Assembly: GCA_007026445.1 (NCBI GenBank)
Contig: VDMD01000028.1
Span: 186,001-250,000, forward strand
Origin: Schizophyllum amplum
Taxonomy: Eukaryota > Basidiomycota > Agaricomycetes > Agaricales > Schizophyllaceae
DNA: 64,000 bases
Reading direction: 5' to 3'
Every line of letters begins with the position of its first letter. Position 1 is the first letter of the stretch. Below the pieces are notes generated by a model that made no database searches, had not been told where the DNA came from, and saw only the letters and a program-made list of their open reading frames with translations. Of this stretch, positions 45,363 to 57,897 are shown piece after piece. A program made the translations under genes and the position numbers.

Positions 45363-48300
45363 ATGCCTCCCCGCGACCAGCAGAAGGAGACTGATGCCTT
45401 CTTTCACTTCTTCACCAGCTTCGACCTTTCGCGGCCGGTGACGAGCACCGCAGACCTCGCAGACGGCTCTATACTCTTCGAAGTCCTAGCAGCCGTGTGC
45501 GTATGCAAGCAATCGTACAAACCCCTCCACTGACAATATCAGAGATGAGACGTACTTCCAACGGAGGACATCACAGACGGGCTCGCAGGACAACTGGGTC
45601 CTGCGTTTCACGTCGCTGAAGAGTCTTTACAAGCTCATGACACAATACTTCACCGACGTCCTCCGCAAACCCACGAAGAACCTTGAGGCGCCCAACCTGC
45701 AGGCGGTGGCAAAGGACTACAGCACTCCGGATGCGCTCATACTGTGCCGCATGGCCATTGCCATCGGCGTGCAATGCGAGCGGAACAAAGACTTCATCGC
45801 GAAGATCCAATCGCTGAGCGAGGCGGATCAGCACAACCTCATGAGGGCCATCGAGAGTGTGCGTAGACAGCGAGATCACCGAAAGCTTCCTTAATAACGC
45901 GTGTCGTAGGTAATCAAGAAACTCGGCGAAGGCGTAGACGAAGAAACGGGAGAGATGACCGAGTGCGTGTATCCCTCTACTTCGACAAGTTCCCGACACT
46001 TACACTTGCACAGGGACGACCACTACTATCGGATCCAGTCTGAGAAGAGCCAAATATTGGCCGAAAAAGATACCCTGCAAACTGCATACCAGAAGCTCCT
46101 TGACGACCAGCGCGACCTCCAGACGCAGCTCGACGATGCGCAGGCCGAGAAAGCCGACGCCGTCGCGCGCCTGCGGCAGGCGACCGCGAGGCGGAGTACA
46201 AGCGCAACGAGAAGGGCGACGTGATGCTGCGCGCAGAGCTCGACCGGTTGCGGACGGAACTGTAAGTCTCAGGCTCGTCCTTTGCGTTAGCCTACCTTAT
46301 ATGAAGGAGCGTGCAGCCAGAAGAGCGAAGACAACTATGCGGCGACGGAGCACGAGCTGGACAAGCAGCAGCAGGTCAATGGGATTTGGTGCGGAAGGTG
46401 GAGGAGCTGCAGGCAAGGCGGAGGAGGCGGAGAAGTTGAAGGACCAGCTTGATGAGTGAGCTATCCAGTTTTTATTGTTGACGGTGGTAAGGTGTCTGAC
46501 GAGGGTAGATATCGGCATGCGGCGGATCGTCTCCAGAAGACAGAGAACGTCATGGAGAAGTACAAGAAGAAGCTGCAAGAGGGCGCTGACCTCCGCCAGC
46601 ACGTCAAGGTGGGTAGCATTCCATGCTTGAGGCACACTTGCTCACGCATTCTCTTCAGGCGCTTGAGAAGCAGAACGCCGACCTCGTTGACAAGAATGCC
46701 TCTCTCGAGGAGGAGTACCGCAAGGTCGCCGGCTTCAAGCCCTTGATGGAGTCGTACAAGAACCAAATTGCCGACCTAGAAGGCAAGGGCTCTAGCCGCA
46801 CGCAGGAGATTGAATCCCTCCGCTTCGAGCTCGACCAGACGCGCACGAAGCTCAAGATCGCCACCGAAGAGCGCGCCAAAGATTCTGAGACACTCGAGCT
46901 TTACCAGGAGCGCGTGCGCGAGCTCGAGCTGCAGTCGCACCGCCCCGTCGCCAAGCGGAAGGCCTCGGACGCCGCGCCACCGGGCGCGCCCGAGCCCGGC
47001 GCGTCTGTTTCAGAGGAGCTGCAGCCGCACCTCGAGGATGAGGACGACGTGGACCAGGGCCTCGGTGGCGAGCTGGACGACGCGATTACGGGGACGACGA
47101 TGACGGATCTGAAGCTGCAGGTGAAGAAGCTGAAGCGCGAGCTGGAGTCGGTGCGCAGGAACGAGTCTGACGCGAGTCGGGTGCTGGTGCTGGAAAATCT
47201 GTTGGAGGATGCGAACCGGATGAAGGGCCGTTATGAGCAGGACTATCTTGCGGCGCATCGGGAGAAGTTGATTCTCCAGCGCGATTTGGAGGAGATTCGC
47301 AGTGGCAAGTCGATGGGTGATGGGTGGGTGTTTGCCTGCTCTGATAATCTCGGACGTTTCCTGACGAGTCAATAGAGCGGAGGCTGCGATCGCGCTGCGG
47401 CAACGACTCAATGAGGTCGTTGAGCAGTTGGAGGCATTGCGCAAGGAGCACGCCGAGCTCGAGGTCAAGTTTGACACTCAGGCAAAGGAGCTGACCATCG
47501 CAAAGTCTGATCGTGAGCAACCCTTGTCAGTCTTGCAACGGTCCACTGATTATATCCCCAGTGAACCTGGTGAACAAGGACCAGCTCGACATTCTCGCCA
47601 CGCTACGCGAGTCCGTCAACGAAGACAAGACCGGGCTCGAGGTCGAACTCGACAAGCTGCGCAACCACAACAAAGAGCTCGCGGACAAGAACCGCATGCA
47701 GCTGGAGCAGGTGAACGCGCTCCTGCTCGAGAAGATCAGTATGCAGGGCGAGGGCATCTCCCAGAGGGAGCGGATGCTGCAGCGCGAGCGCGACTTCGCG
47801 TAAGTATTGCGTGGTCATGCGCTTATCGGACTTGACTGAACCGATGACTGATGCCTCCCCCAGCGATATGCGCGCTGTGATTTCCGGGAAGGACTTGCCA
47901 GAGGATGTCAAGCAACAGATGATCGCGCTGCACGAAGAGAATGCGAACCTCAAGGACTCGTACAAGACCGCGCAGGACAAACTGCTGAAGGCGCGCGCGG
48001 TAAGCAGGATCGTGTCTCCTTGGTTGATAGTGGCGTGGTTACGAGCTATCTGCAGTTCATCAAGTCTCAGGACAAGCTATTCAAAGAAGAACACGCAAAG
48101 GGGCTGTCATCTGTAGGTTCCCGTGGCACCCATATCTTGGCTTGCGGGGTCTCACTATCTTGTTAGGGCCTATCCTCGGAGGCAGAAACAAAGATCAAGA
48201 TGCTGGAGGACGATGTGGCGCGGATGAAGGTAAATATTGTCAATGCTTATGGTTGGTGGGAAGCTGACGCAGCACTTAGCGCAGGATGCTCGAGATTCAG

Positions 48301-48526
48301 AAGACCTACAGGAGGGAGCAGGAGCTCATGATCAGCGCGCAGCATGTCCTAGGGATGCAAATCACTCGGCATCACTTGGGGTCGTCGCAGCAGTCGTCGA
48401 GGACGCCACTGAGCGGGTTTTTGAACCAGCAACGAGGGAGGGTGAGTGGTCGTGACTGCTGTACAGGCACCGGGGAACTGACCGCGTTCTTTACAGGCTG
48501 CGCAGATGTTGCCCATGGTCAGATGA
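45363..48526 (+). CDS. HOOK family microtubule-endosome adaptor
   Basis: Fourteen exons (45363-45496, 45543-45858, 45910-45962, 46014-46261, 46317-46455, 46509-46608, 46659-47323, 47376-47512, 47562-47799, 47864-47999, 48056-48112, 48167-48229, 48280-48441, 48497-48526). The N-terminal HOOK domain (FFHFFTSFDLSRPV, SILFEVLAAVDETYF, NWVLRFTSLKSLYKLMTQYF) is followed by ~550 residues of heptad coiled coil and a short C-terminus. HOOK proteins link dynein/dynactin to early endosomes; in fungi HookA works with FTS and FHIP. Three bases are missing, near 46180-46182, in GGG 46381-46383 and in AA 46415-46416. Counting them the exons sum to 2,481 nt, 826 aa. As given, the frame is lost in exon 4. Confidence 0.88.
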
Positions 48527-48901
48527 GGCGGTTGACTTGCCTTGGAACCGCATTTTACATGGTTTGGTGTACATTATGCATCTCACTTGGATGGAGAAGG
48601 ATTACATGTTTGTCTGTGTTTGTTTGTTTTAGCACATCTATAATGTTCAGAACTACTTTGCATTTTTCTGGGTGACACTGCGTCCAGGATCGGTGCAATT
48701 GATGGGTGTAATGAAGGGATGTCGATCAGTAAAGGGGCATTACGTGGTGCCGAGGCGCCTGTTGACTGCGCCGACTCCCGAGTGACGGACCCTGTAGGCG
48801 GTGCTTTGCTTGCTGCTGACTTGTTTTCGACGGTCGTGGCGAGTGGGCCATTGTGTAAATTCCATTGTACTTTGTACGCGTATCCCAGCTATCACGACTG
48901 C
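48527..48901. other. Intergenic region between HOOK and the membrane-protein gene
   Basis: About 375 bp hold the 3' UTR of HOOK and the promoter of the next gene. No RNA gene or repeat was seen. An in-frame ATG at 48719 exists, but the signal peptide begins at 48902. Confidence 0.4.
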
Positions 48902-51224
48902 ATGGCGACACGGACCCGAGCTTCCCCCTTCCTGCTTCTTCTGGCCTGCTCAGCACGGGCGGCCCCTCTTCAGCTTCTTGATAGACGTGACAATTCGAAT
49001 AGCACGCTAGCTTCGCGACAGATATGGGTGCGTCTACTCACACACAGCTCCTTATCGCGTCGGCTCCAGCTTATATACGTGATAAAGGGCATCGCAGTCG
49101 GCGTCGTCTGCGCCTTCGTCCTCTCCATGGGCCTGCTCTTCTACTACCGCCGCTTCCGTGCCCGCCGCCGTAGCTCTACGCGGCCAGCGAACACGTCTAC
49201 ATGGAGCCTCAGCGCCCTCCTCAGCCCCAGTCCCCGCCCACCCAGCAGCACGAACCCCTCGGGCAACATCAGGGAGCTCACGGCCGAGCAGCTCATCGGA
49301 ACCCAGGCCACCCGCACCGGCACTGCGGCGGCTAACAATGCCCCCCACCACCGCTGCGAACAGGAGGAACCGCAGGCCACGTCGTACACCGTCCCAGATG
49401 TCGACGACCTCCCTTCCTGCGTATAACAAGGAGCCAGGAGAGGAGGAGGTCGTGGTTACCGGTCAGTGGCGCACCTAATATTGTCATTCTGGGCTCATCA
49501 ATAACCACCAGTGGCACTGAGGACCTCGAAGACAATCCGCTCCCGCCCCACACAATTGTTATACCGCCAGTGAGCGAGGACGGAGACGAGGATTCGCGCG
49601 CAGGCCACTCGTCGCACAGCCACTATCCCCCTCTCCCCGAGTCGCCACACGATATGCCCCTCTGAACAACGAAGAATCTCACGACGAACAACGTCCTCCT
49701 CACGATAATAACGTCTCGCAGCATGGCCGCAGTGGCTCGGAGGGCAGGCGCTCGCTCGCCCTGCGGTGAATGAGGAGGATCCCCGTGGCGCAGCACCGGC
49801 TTACTTTGAGGTCGTCGAGTCCGACGCGGAAGCGACTGCGCCGAATGGCGCAACCATTTCCCCGTCAGACCGGCCGCCCCGCCTGCTGACTCCCAGCAGA
49901 CGACACGCAACCGCCGGTCCATCCGTGGCTTCCGGAATCTATTCCAGACGCGCCTCGGCGGCGGTACGCAGAATCCGAACGCGCCCTCCGTCCCGGAGGA
50001 ACCGACTGCCCACAACCGCGGTCTCTCCGTCGCCTCTGCAGCTACGTCTCGGTCGTCGACGAGCCATGGCCACCCGCGCGGGCACCGCCCAAGCAACTCG
50101 CTCTTCTCGCTGAACGCGTTCCAACGCACGAACTCACGCCTTTCGACGGCCGATCGTATGCGCCGGAGCACGCAAACGCGTCCATGATCTCGCTCAACTC
50201 TATCGGCGCGCCGCTCTCACACACGGTCACGCGCACATCGTTCATGTATCCTCGGTCCGGCATGCCGACCCCAGAGCAGGTTCAGCTCATCTCCTCGCGC
50301 GAAAATCTCAGTCGCTTCGGCGTACCATTCGGGGACGAAGCGGTACGATTTGCGAGTACCAGTCGTGTTGACCTATCCCTGGACGCCCCGCCGGACTTCG
50401 ACGAGTCAGAACGTGCCCACAGTCGTCAGCGAAGCCACAGCAGCGCTGGCATTGGAGATGACATCGAGGAAGGGGACGAGTCTCAACACGTCGATGCGAC
50501 GCATAGGACGGAACCTCCTGCTGCGTACGACGGGCTGCCGGCGTCGTCTTCGTCTAGCCCGCCACCGCTGTCGGTGCCTGCAGTCACCACAGTTACTGGC
50601 GAGCCCGTCGCGGATTCCCCCGCTGAAATGTTTGTTACTGGCGAGGCCCCTTCCTCCTCGCCTCCTGCAGCTGCAGCTGAGCAAGCAACGCCGGATGTAA
50701 CTTCGCCCATCGTACCCGCCAAGGACGACAAGCCCGCTGCCTCGCCCATCGCCGCCGATTTTGAACCAGCCTCTCCGGCCGGCCCTCCCAAGTCTATGAG
50801 CGGCTCGATCTCGTCTGTTGCTCAATCCGCTGCATCCCTCAAGGACGACAGTCGCGCTGGCTCGCCTAGCATGACCGACTTCGGCCCGCCTCTTTCTGCA
50901 GGTCCGCCCACGTCTACGCGCGGCCGACGAGGGCCGCCCAGCGCCTTCAAGCCGTCCCTGTTAACCGACCCTCCGCGCTCCGAGTCGCGCGCCAGCACCA
51001 TGACAGCCCAAACGTTTCAGACGGCGAATGACGGCGAGGATACGGATGCGTACTTCAGCGACTTTGGTGAGGATGAGCACTCGCCTGGGCGGCGGACGCC
51101 GACTGGGAATGGGCTCAGCGTCGCGAGTCGCCGATCGGCGCATGAGAGCATGACGCTCGGCCATGCTCTCGAGGCGACGGACGCGACTATCGTGCCGGGG
51201 CGCAGTGCCGCGGTCGGCGCGTAG
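48902..51224 (+). CDS. Single-pass membrane protein of unknown function, basidiomycete-type
   Basis: Start MATRTRASPFLLLLACSARA is a signal peptide with likely cleavage after ARA. An Asn-rich short ectodomain (DNSNSTLASRQ) follows, then the membrane span GIAVGVVCAFVLSMGLLFYY and an Arg-rich stop-transfer YRRFRARRR. The long cytosolic tail includes RRPRRTPSQMSTTSLPAYNK followed by EPGEEEVVV, an acidic segment GTEDLEDNPLPP, PAYFEVVESD, ISLNSIGAPLSHTVTRTSFM with YPRSGMPTPEQVQLISS, and Ser/Pro/Thr-rich sequence to the stop at 51222-51224. The modular tail resembles hypothetical proteins common in Agaricomycetes; no function is known. Several single bases are missing (for example the C run 49341-49346 and around 49660 and 49768), so the tail lies in three frames. 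One intron at about 49453-49510 is supported by the GT/AG pair and the frame. Confidence 0.65.
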
Positions 51225-51695
51225 CCTTGAGACAGAGTTATTCCTGTTCTCTCAGCTATATATCATACATATCATCGCATCTCCTTCCTGTTTGCACTAC
51301 TCATGACTCGCATTCATCAACTCACGTTAACGCTTAACGACCTCTGCCGATACGTCCTTGGCAGGTCGCTGTCCAGACTACGATGGATGTCCGTCATGTA
51401 CCGCCTCGTCGCCTGCGACTGAGCACATCCTTATGGTATCCCGCACTGGCGGATGTACAGTACACACAATCTTGGGTTTAGGCTATAGGCTTCCGAGGAA
51501 AAGGACATCTTGCATACTACACATATCTGACTGACGCTACTTACGCTGATCAATAGACTAAATTTTCAACTACATATAAACATACAGAGTGTATGTCGTG
51601 CGACGTATGCAATTCGCAGCGTAAACTTTCTTATCTGAAGGCAGAAGACATTGCGATCTCGCGAAGCGCTGGCGCTGCTCCTGCTCATAAGAATT
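51225..51695. other. Intergenic region between convergent genes
   Basis: About 470 bp between the stop of the membrane protein and the stop of the hydrolase on the other strand. AT-rich DNA at 51540-51640 suits transcript ends. No gene or repeat was seen. Confidence 0.45.
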
Positions 51696-54600
51696 TTAAT
51701 TTCCATCCTGCAAGTAGCGCATAGGCTGAGGCATCGTGAGTACAGACATGGCTTCGTTCCATGTCCAGTCGTGTCCAAAAAATCTACAATCAAAGCACGT
51801 CAATGGCCGGAGCTGTGACTGCGGCTATGAAACCTGACTCACCCTGCTCCGAGAATTCCTCCAGTGCTCAACTCGTCCATCTTGGGCCCAACAATCATCC
51901 AACCCGGTACCTTCACTCCTGTACGGATGGGAAACAGACGTCCCAGTCGCTCAAGTCCAGCAGCGTCGGATGCGTACATAATCATTGCTGCGGAAGGATC
52001 GCGAGAGAGGTTGGGGTGTAGCGATATGAGGCCTAAACAAGACAAGTCAATGCTTGGAATTTTTCCGTATTAGACCCAGCATACCTGTGCCCGATCCCTC
52101 AACACAAAAGCGCTTGCCTGACTCGTCAGGGAAACAGATCGCGGCGTCCTCTTCCCCAGAAAGTTTGTATATGTTCCGCGTTGCGCCTTGTAGGAATTTG
52201 ACGAAGCCGTCGTCCACTGTCTGGGCGGTCTGGATAACAACAACGTTCCCGTGATCGTGGCCAAGATCGTGTACGATTTCGGCGTCCAGTTTATGATAAG
52301 TGTCCAGGTCTCGTGCGATGCGCAGGGCCAAATTGAGCTCGGCGGATTGGTCGTCGTGATATGCGCTATACGGTACACGGAGCTTGATGGGACCGTCTGT
52401 AGTGGAGAGTATGGACTGGACGCGCGAGTGTGGCGGGCTGTAAGGGTCCTCGTTGAGCTGGAGTAATGAAGTATCAGCCGTTGTGCTGAATCTTAAATGG
52501 AAGTCCTGACCTGCCCTGTCCGCCATATCCTCTCAGAAGGATCATACGATACATGCACACGGGTCGAGTCATGTGCCGCTGAGTGATGCCATTCGACGTG
52601 CTGCCCATTGACTGTCAAGTTCTGAAGTCGCCGGTAATCATCGCTGTCGAGAGAGAATTCTAGCACATTTGTGGCACGAACATCTGCCCTTTTTGGCCCA
52701 TAGCGGAAGACATCGAGCCGTGCGAGACGCCCGGGCGTTACGAGGTCGTCGATTGCCCATCCATGTAGCGTGCCACTTTCTCTGGGATTGACAACAGTCA
52801 ACGTAAAGCGATGGCTCGCACGCGGCAGCTTGGCCAACAGGCCGGCAATAAATCTGCGAACTGGCTCATTATCAAGCACGTCGTCGTACCAATGTGGTTG
52901 GCCGGGGTCTTCACGGTATCTGACATACGAGTTAATTGAGAACCAAGTATTCGGAGACAGGACACACGTGACGTTGGCGCTGGGGTTCAGCGTCTTCAAC
53001 GTACTGACCAACTCTCGGGTATGCCACACGGGGACGTTCTCGTCGGCACCTCTGTAGGTTTCTCATTAACAGGTTGTCTTCCATGTCGAATCAACTGACC
53101 CGTGGATAGCATACACTGGCGTGTCGACGAGATTACTCAAGAATAGGTCGTTATCGTCTGGTGCTAAAGACGCATCCAGCACGCCGTTCAGCGCGGGATC
53201 AGCGAAGTGGGCGCCCCTTGTATCCATCATCAGGAGGGTCTATAAAGCACGAGTAGCGCAATACCTGCTCATGGTCCACGCAACGTATGCCTGACTCTTC
53301 ATGTATGCCGCCGCGGCGATAACGCCCGCAACTCGATCCGGAAAACGGGTGGCGAGGTACCATGCTCCCTGCCCTCCGTTCGAATGTCCAGCAAGCACGA
53401 CCTTGAGACCCTCATCGGCACGGATTCCCCGTGCGCGGAGGATGGTACCTAAGGCATCGACAGATCTCCACACATCAAGAGCAGAGGGCCCATGCCAGTC
53501 GAGACCCTACGGAAATTCAGTACAATGATCAAACGCCAGGTAGGAGCTCACTCGCCCATGATGTGCGACCGCTGGGCACGACGACCACTGGTTGTGAAGC
53601 TTGGGGAGGGCATCCATCCAGAAGGTGCTGGAGAATATGTCGACGCCGGCACCGTCTGAGCAACCCAGTCAGATTAACAAATAAATTATGGGGTGTGGCA
53701 AACACGTACGAAGGGCTAGAAGCGGGGGATGCTGCAGCTCTAGAGATCCTGAGGCGGAGGAATAACGTAGAAGGCGGTGGGCATGGTGTCCGAATACAAG
53801 TATGTGGCTTGATGTATCTTGTGCGGCTGCAATGGGCACAGTAAATTGGAGGGTGAGCAATGTTGAGCCTTTATTATCGTCGTCGTCGTAGCTTCCGTCG
53901 GAGGACTCAGCCGTGGCGTAGACTGGGTCCGGCTGGAAATAGGTGGCGTCGCATCGTGAGCGATATATCGAGCGACGTGGTATCGGGTGCCGACTTCTGG
54001 TTTGCGTTATGCGCACAGGTATGATGCGCGTCTGTGAGGGCGCCAACATAGCATCCGGAAGGACTGGTTCCAGTGAAAGACCCTGATAATTGAAAGTTTC
54101 CGGTCAGCAAGCGCAGTCTCTGGCAGGTCGTACTCGTACCGTGTTATCTGACGCAAGGGACACGCTTTCGACAGTCCACCAGCCCGCAACGCTCCTTACT
54201 CCCAGCCCTATAGCATCACCAAAAGCAAGCCCGTCAAGAAAATCGGGGTAAATCAGATGGCTGGGCACGGCCACGACGGAGGCTTCTGCGACGGACTCCA
54301 GCTCGACGGTCAATCGCAAGACTGGACTGGGGGGCCGTCTCCGGATCGCCAACAGACGAATTGTGGGCGAGGTGAAATTCGATCACGCCGACGAGGCTCG
54401 GGTCTCGGATGGCTGACCTCGTAGTCGCCTGCCACCCATACATCGTATTCGCCAGGTTCGACGGCGATCGATGCGGCTGGGAAGCTGGCAGGTCGTAGAT
54501 GTTCCCTGCGTACCAACGGGTGCTGTATGCACACTACCGCGGGAGAATGGTGAAATACGAGCCCTGGACGAGCTCGACGAGGAGGTGTTTGTCGTGGGCA

Positions 54601-54962
54601 TTCTCGGGTACAGTCAGCGTGCCGTGCAGGAGAGCATGGTGCTGTAGGGCGGCCCAGCCTTCGGTCGCTCGAAGTGCTTGCCATCTGCAGGATATCAGCA
54701 TTCAAGGAGATGCGGTTAACAGCAAGCACAAACCTAATGGCAGGAAAGGATACTTGTAAGGACCCATCCGGGAGCATGTCCGCAGTGACCAAGATACAGA
54801 ACCATTGTCGGCGTAAGACGAGGAATATCTCGCGTCAGGGTCTACGTGGTTCGTTTCGGTCACTACAGCAAATAGGCTATGAGTGCTGCTGCCCGTAGTA
54901 TAACCGCAATAAGACCCACAATGAGCGGGAAGGACGGGAGAGCATGTGCTGCTCGCGCGCAT
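51696..54962 (-). CDS. Large alpha/beta hydrolase, prolyl-oligopeptidase (S9)-like
   Basis: The minus strand encodes a ~900-residue protein in many exons. The start is near 54962, where a hydrophobic span (LIVGLIAVILRAAALIAYLL) suggests a signal anchor. A beta-rich N-terminal half includes GSLQVSFPAIRFVLAVNRIS. The catalytic part has the nucleophile elbow GHSNGGQGAWYLATRFPDRV (Ser codon 53381-53383), NVTCVLSPNTWFSINSYVRY, and a C-terminus with MIVGPKMDELSTGGILGAG, joining across an intron to FFGHDWTWNEAM before the stop at 51696-51698. GxSxGG plus late Asp/His fits S9-type or esterase-like hydrolases of basidiomycetes; the substrate is unknown. Multiple single-base gaps break the frame (for example around 54640, 54500 and 54910), so exon borders are approximate. 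Confidence 0.65.
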
Positions 54963-56213
54963 GTATAGGGAAAGGACCTAGCACCTGAGTAGACTCAGTG
55001 AGGGAGAAAGCGACGAAGACACAAGTTCACTGACATCCCAGTCGTAGACAGTGTAGGCATTTCGGAGGCTGAGCCTACAAGAGCCTTTTGAGTTACTAGT
55101 CCGTCCATATATCTTGACAGCAGTGTAGCAGTTGACACTTCCAAGCAGCTAGCAAGAGTCGTGAGGAGGGGCAGCCAGCGCATCAGGCCTGAGCCGGTAG
55201 CCCCGCGCGGCGCGGGTTGGATGTCAGTTGATGTCAGCTTACTCTGTGACTCAGCCGTGACTCGTGGCAATGCTCTTCGGACCCGGCCGGCCCGGAAAAC
55301 GCGATGTTGAACTTGACCGTGTTCACTTCGTACGCCCTTCACCTTGCCTTGCTGCTATGGTGCTTGTGAGCCCTATCGATGGGTACTATCTGATGAGAAA
55401 CAGGCCAGGTGTTAAGCGCTATGTCTCGGCCATGCTCGATAGTGGCCGCGCCGAAGAACAATAACACTGGTAACCCCGTGTGGCGACGCCTTTCTCAGAC
55501 AGAAGTTTGCACTCAATGGATGGAAGCCATCAGTGGTACTTTGCATCCCAAAGCGGCTCCGAAAGCCTCGCACAATAGCCGGGCAGTAATGAACGGCGGA
55601 GAGGCGGTCTCGCAAGTTGCAACGACCAGTCCAGGACTGGCCCGTCGACTCACTCTACACGAGTGGCAGAGGTGGTGGCGCGGTGACATTTTCAGCTGCG
55701 GGACATACATTTGCTTTACGCGTAGGGGGACCTGTGACGAGCGCCGACGAGGGTCTACAGGCAGATGTCCCGCGTAGCGCTGCTGCCCGCTGCTTTACAG
55801 CTGCCACCTACTCCGACCGTCGCTGGCGGCTGCGTCGCGTCTTTGTGTCCCGTTTTGGACGTGCCCTTTTGCGTGCTGTGTCCAGTGAAATTAAATGCAA
55901 GTCGATGACCCGCCGCCCAAGGCACGCCGGGCGTATTAAAGTAACATGACCGCCGTTCGACCGCCTGCACCTTGCTCCTGACTCCCACCTTCCTCAATAG
56001 TCAGTGCCGCTCGCCGCCGCATACGCGCCCCTCGCCTCCCCCCACCGCTCGATCACCATACTCCCCCCACTGGCGGCGCTCCTCGACGCGACCAAGTTAG
56101 AGTTCCCCTGGCATCTGCTGCGGCGACCTGCTTGGCCGTCGCGCGCATATTCGGTTCTCTCCGACATCTTCAATACTCTGTGGCTTTCACCATCCCCCCG
56201 GGTCGATCAGACT
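54963..56213. other. Intergenic region without a supported gene
   Basis: About 1.25 kb between the divergent hydrolase and PDE genes. Short frames on both strands (for example 55264-55464 plus and 55755-55997 minus) have no recognised features. A 7-1-7 inverted repeat CCAGTCCAGGACTGG lies near 55626-55640. The leader of the PDE gene is presumably at the right end. No RNA gene or transposon was seen. Confidence 0.4.
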
Positions 56214-57513
56214 ATGCATACATTCGACATGGTGGTCGTAGGAAGCGGAGGGGGATGCGATGAGACAAATCTCAGCAGGCGCGTGGCCGTAGCCTCGTAG
56301 TCAATCCCCGTCTAACCGCGCGTCCTCATAGCTACCTCATCAAGCCTGCCACCGCAGCTTGGACGGACGGGATTATCAGCCTAGAGGGGGGTAAGTGTCC
56401 CATACCTGCGACGCGATCGCGCTTGCTCATACCGTACAGGTTCTGGCCAAGGCGCTCTGCAGCAGATCCTGCAACGCAACCCCAAACTCCTCGATTGCCG
56501 AAAGCGCTACACCGCCTCCGAGATCTACTCACACGTCCAGTACGTCTTCCCTCAATGTTGATTAGGCGCCCTGCTCATCGCGCACGCGACAGATGTTTCC
56601 TTATCACGCATGGCCATTTAGACCATGTTAGCAGCCTCGTGCTATCGGCAGGCTCGCTTAAGGGTCCAAGGAAGCGCCTTTACGCTGCGAAGGACACCTT
56701 AGGCGATATGGAGACCATCTTCTCGGACAGAATCTGGCCGAACCTAGCATCTTGGAAGGAGAGCGACGATGCCTACAAGTATCTGTATACACCGTGCGTC
56801 GCCACTCCCTGTTCGACTGCCTCCTTACTGACTCTACTTCAGTCTGGACCTAGTCCGAAGCATAAGCGTGTACATACGGACGTATCGGTGCGCTCGTTCA
56901 GGCTCAACCACGGCAGCAACGATTCCGGCGCATACGAGTCCTCTGCCTTCTCCATCCGTCACGACCCTACCGGGCGCGAATTCCTCTTCTTCGGCGACGT
57001 GGAACCCGACTCCCTCGCACGTCACCCCCGCACCCTTGATGTCTGGCGCTACGCTGCCTCGAAAATCCCCACCACACTCTCCACCATCTTCATCGAATGC
57101 TCGTGGCCTCCGGCCGTCCCAACGAGCTCCTGTTTGGCCACCTCAGCCCCGAGCACGTGGTCGACGAGCTCGTCGCGCTCGCCACCGAAGTCGTCAAAGC
57201 TCGGCGAGAGGAGAGTGGCACCCCGGACGGGGGCGTCCGCCTCGCAAGAAGAAGAGGAAGAACCCATAGAGCGCGAGGACCGGGCTGGGGCGCTGAAAGG
57301 CCTGCGGGTATACATCACGCACTGCAAGGCCGACTTTGACGCTGCGCACGACCGCCCGATACACGAAGTCATCGCAGGCCAGGTCCGCCAGTTAGTCAAG
57401 GACGAGGGCCTAGGTGTCGAGATCATCGCCGCGGAACAAGGCATGCGGATAGGTGCGTGTTGCAGCGTTGGCAGACCGGGGTCGCATTGCTGACATGCGT
57501 TGCAGAAATCTGA
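56214..57513 (+). CDS. PDE1: Class II cyclic-nucleotide phosphodiesterase (PDE1-like)
   Basis: Start MHTFDMVVVGSGGGCDETNL, then after introns YLIKPATAAWTDGIISLEGG, SGQGALQQILQRNP, and the metal-binding motif of the metallo-beta-lactamase fold ITHGHLDHVSSLVLSAGS (H-x-H-x-D-H with Gly at the second position of the usual HxHLDH). Later come FSDRIWPNLASWKE, HGSNDSGAYESSAFSIRH with FLFFGDVEPDS, SGRPNELLFGHLSPEHVVDE and GLRVYITHCKADF. This family is the low-affinity cAMP phosphodiesterase of fungi. The last exon is tiny (57506-57513, ending in TGA). The first intron appears to have a GC donor (after 56280). Single bases are missing near 56869, at CC 57107-57108 and around 57240-57270. Confidence 0.85.
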
Positions 57514-57897
57514 CAGTGGCTTACCAGACCCACGGACCCGCATCTTACAATTATCATTCAGTCATTGTACCACCACCCTGTATCATAGTCATCATTGTAG
57601 CTCTAGCATTGTCCTCAAGCGTTATCTCATTCATCCTCACTATTCAGCAGACCGGACATCACTAGTCTTGCTGCGTATACCCTGACCCTCCCCACCATTG
57701 ATCGTTGGGGAAAGGTAGAATAAATAAAGTCACCTGCGCCTACTTATAAGTTACGACCCCTCGGACGTTGAGTAGATCTCGTGCATCATGAACATAATGA
57801 AGACATTCAAAGCGTAATCCGAAGTATCCCTTGTGCGTACGTGCATTATCGTAGGGGACAAGTAGCATAACAAAAACATCCACACATGTTTCCTCCC
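57514..57897. other. Intergenic region between convergent PDE1 and striatin genes
   Basis: About 385 bp with AT-rich stretches (for example AATAAATAAA at 57719-57729, a plausible polyadenylation signal for PDE1). No exon or repeat. Confidence 0.5.
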
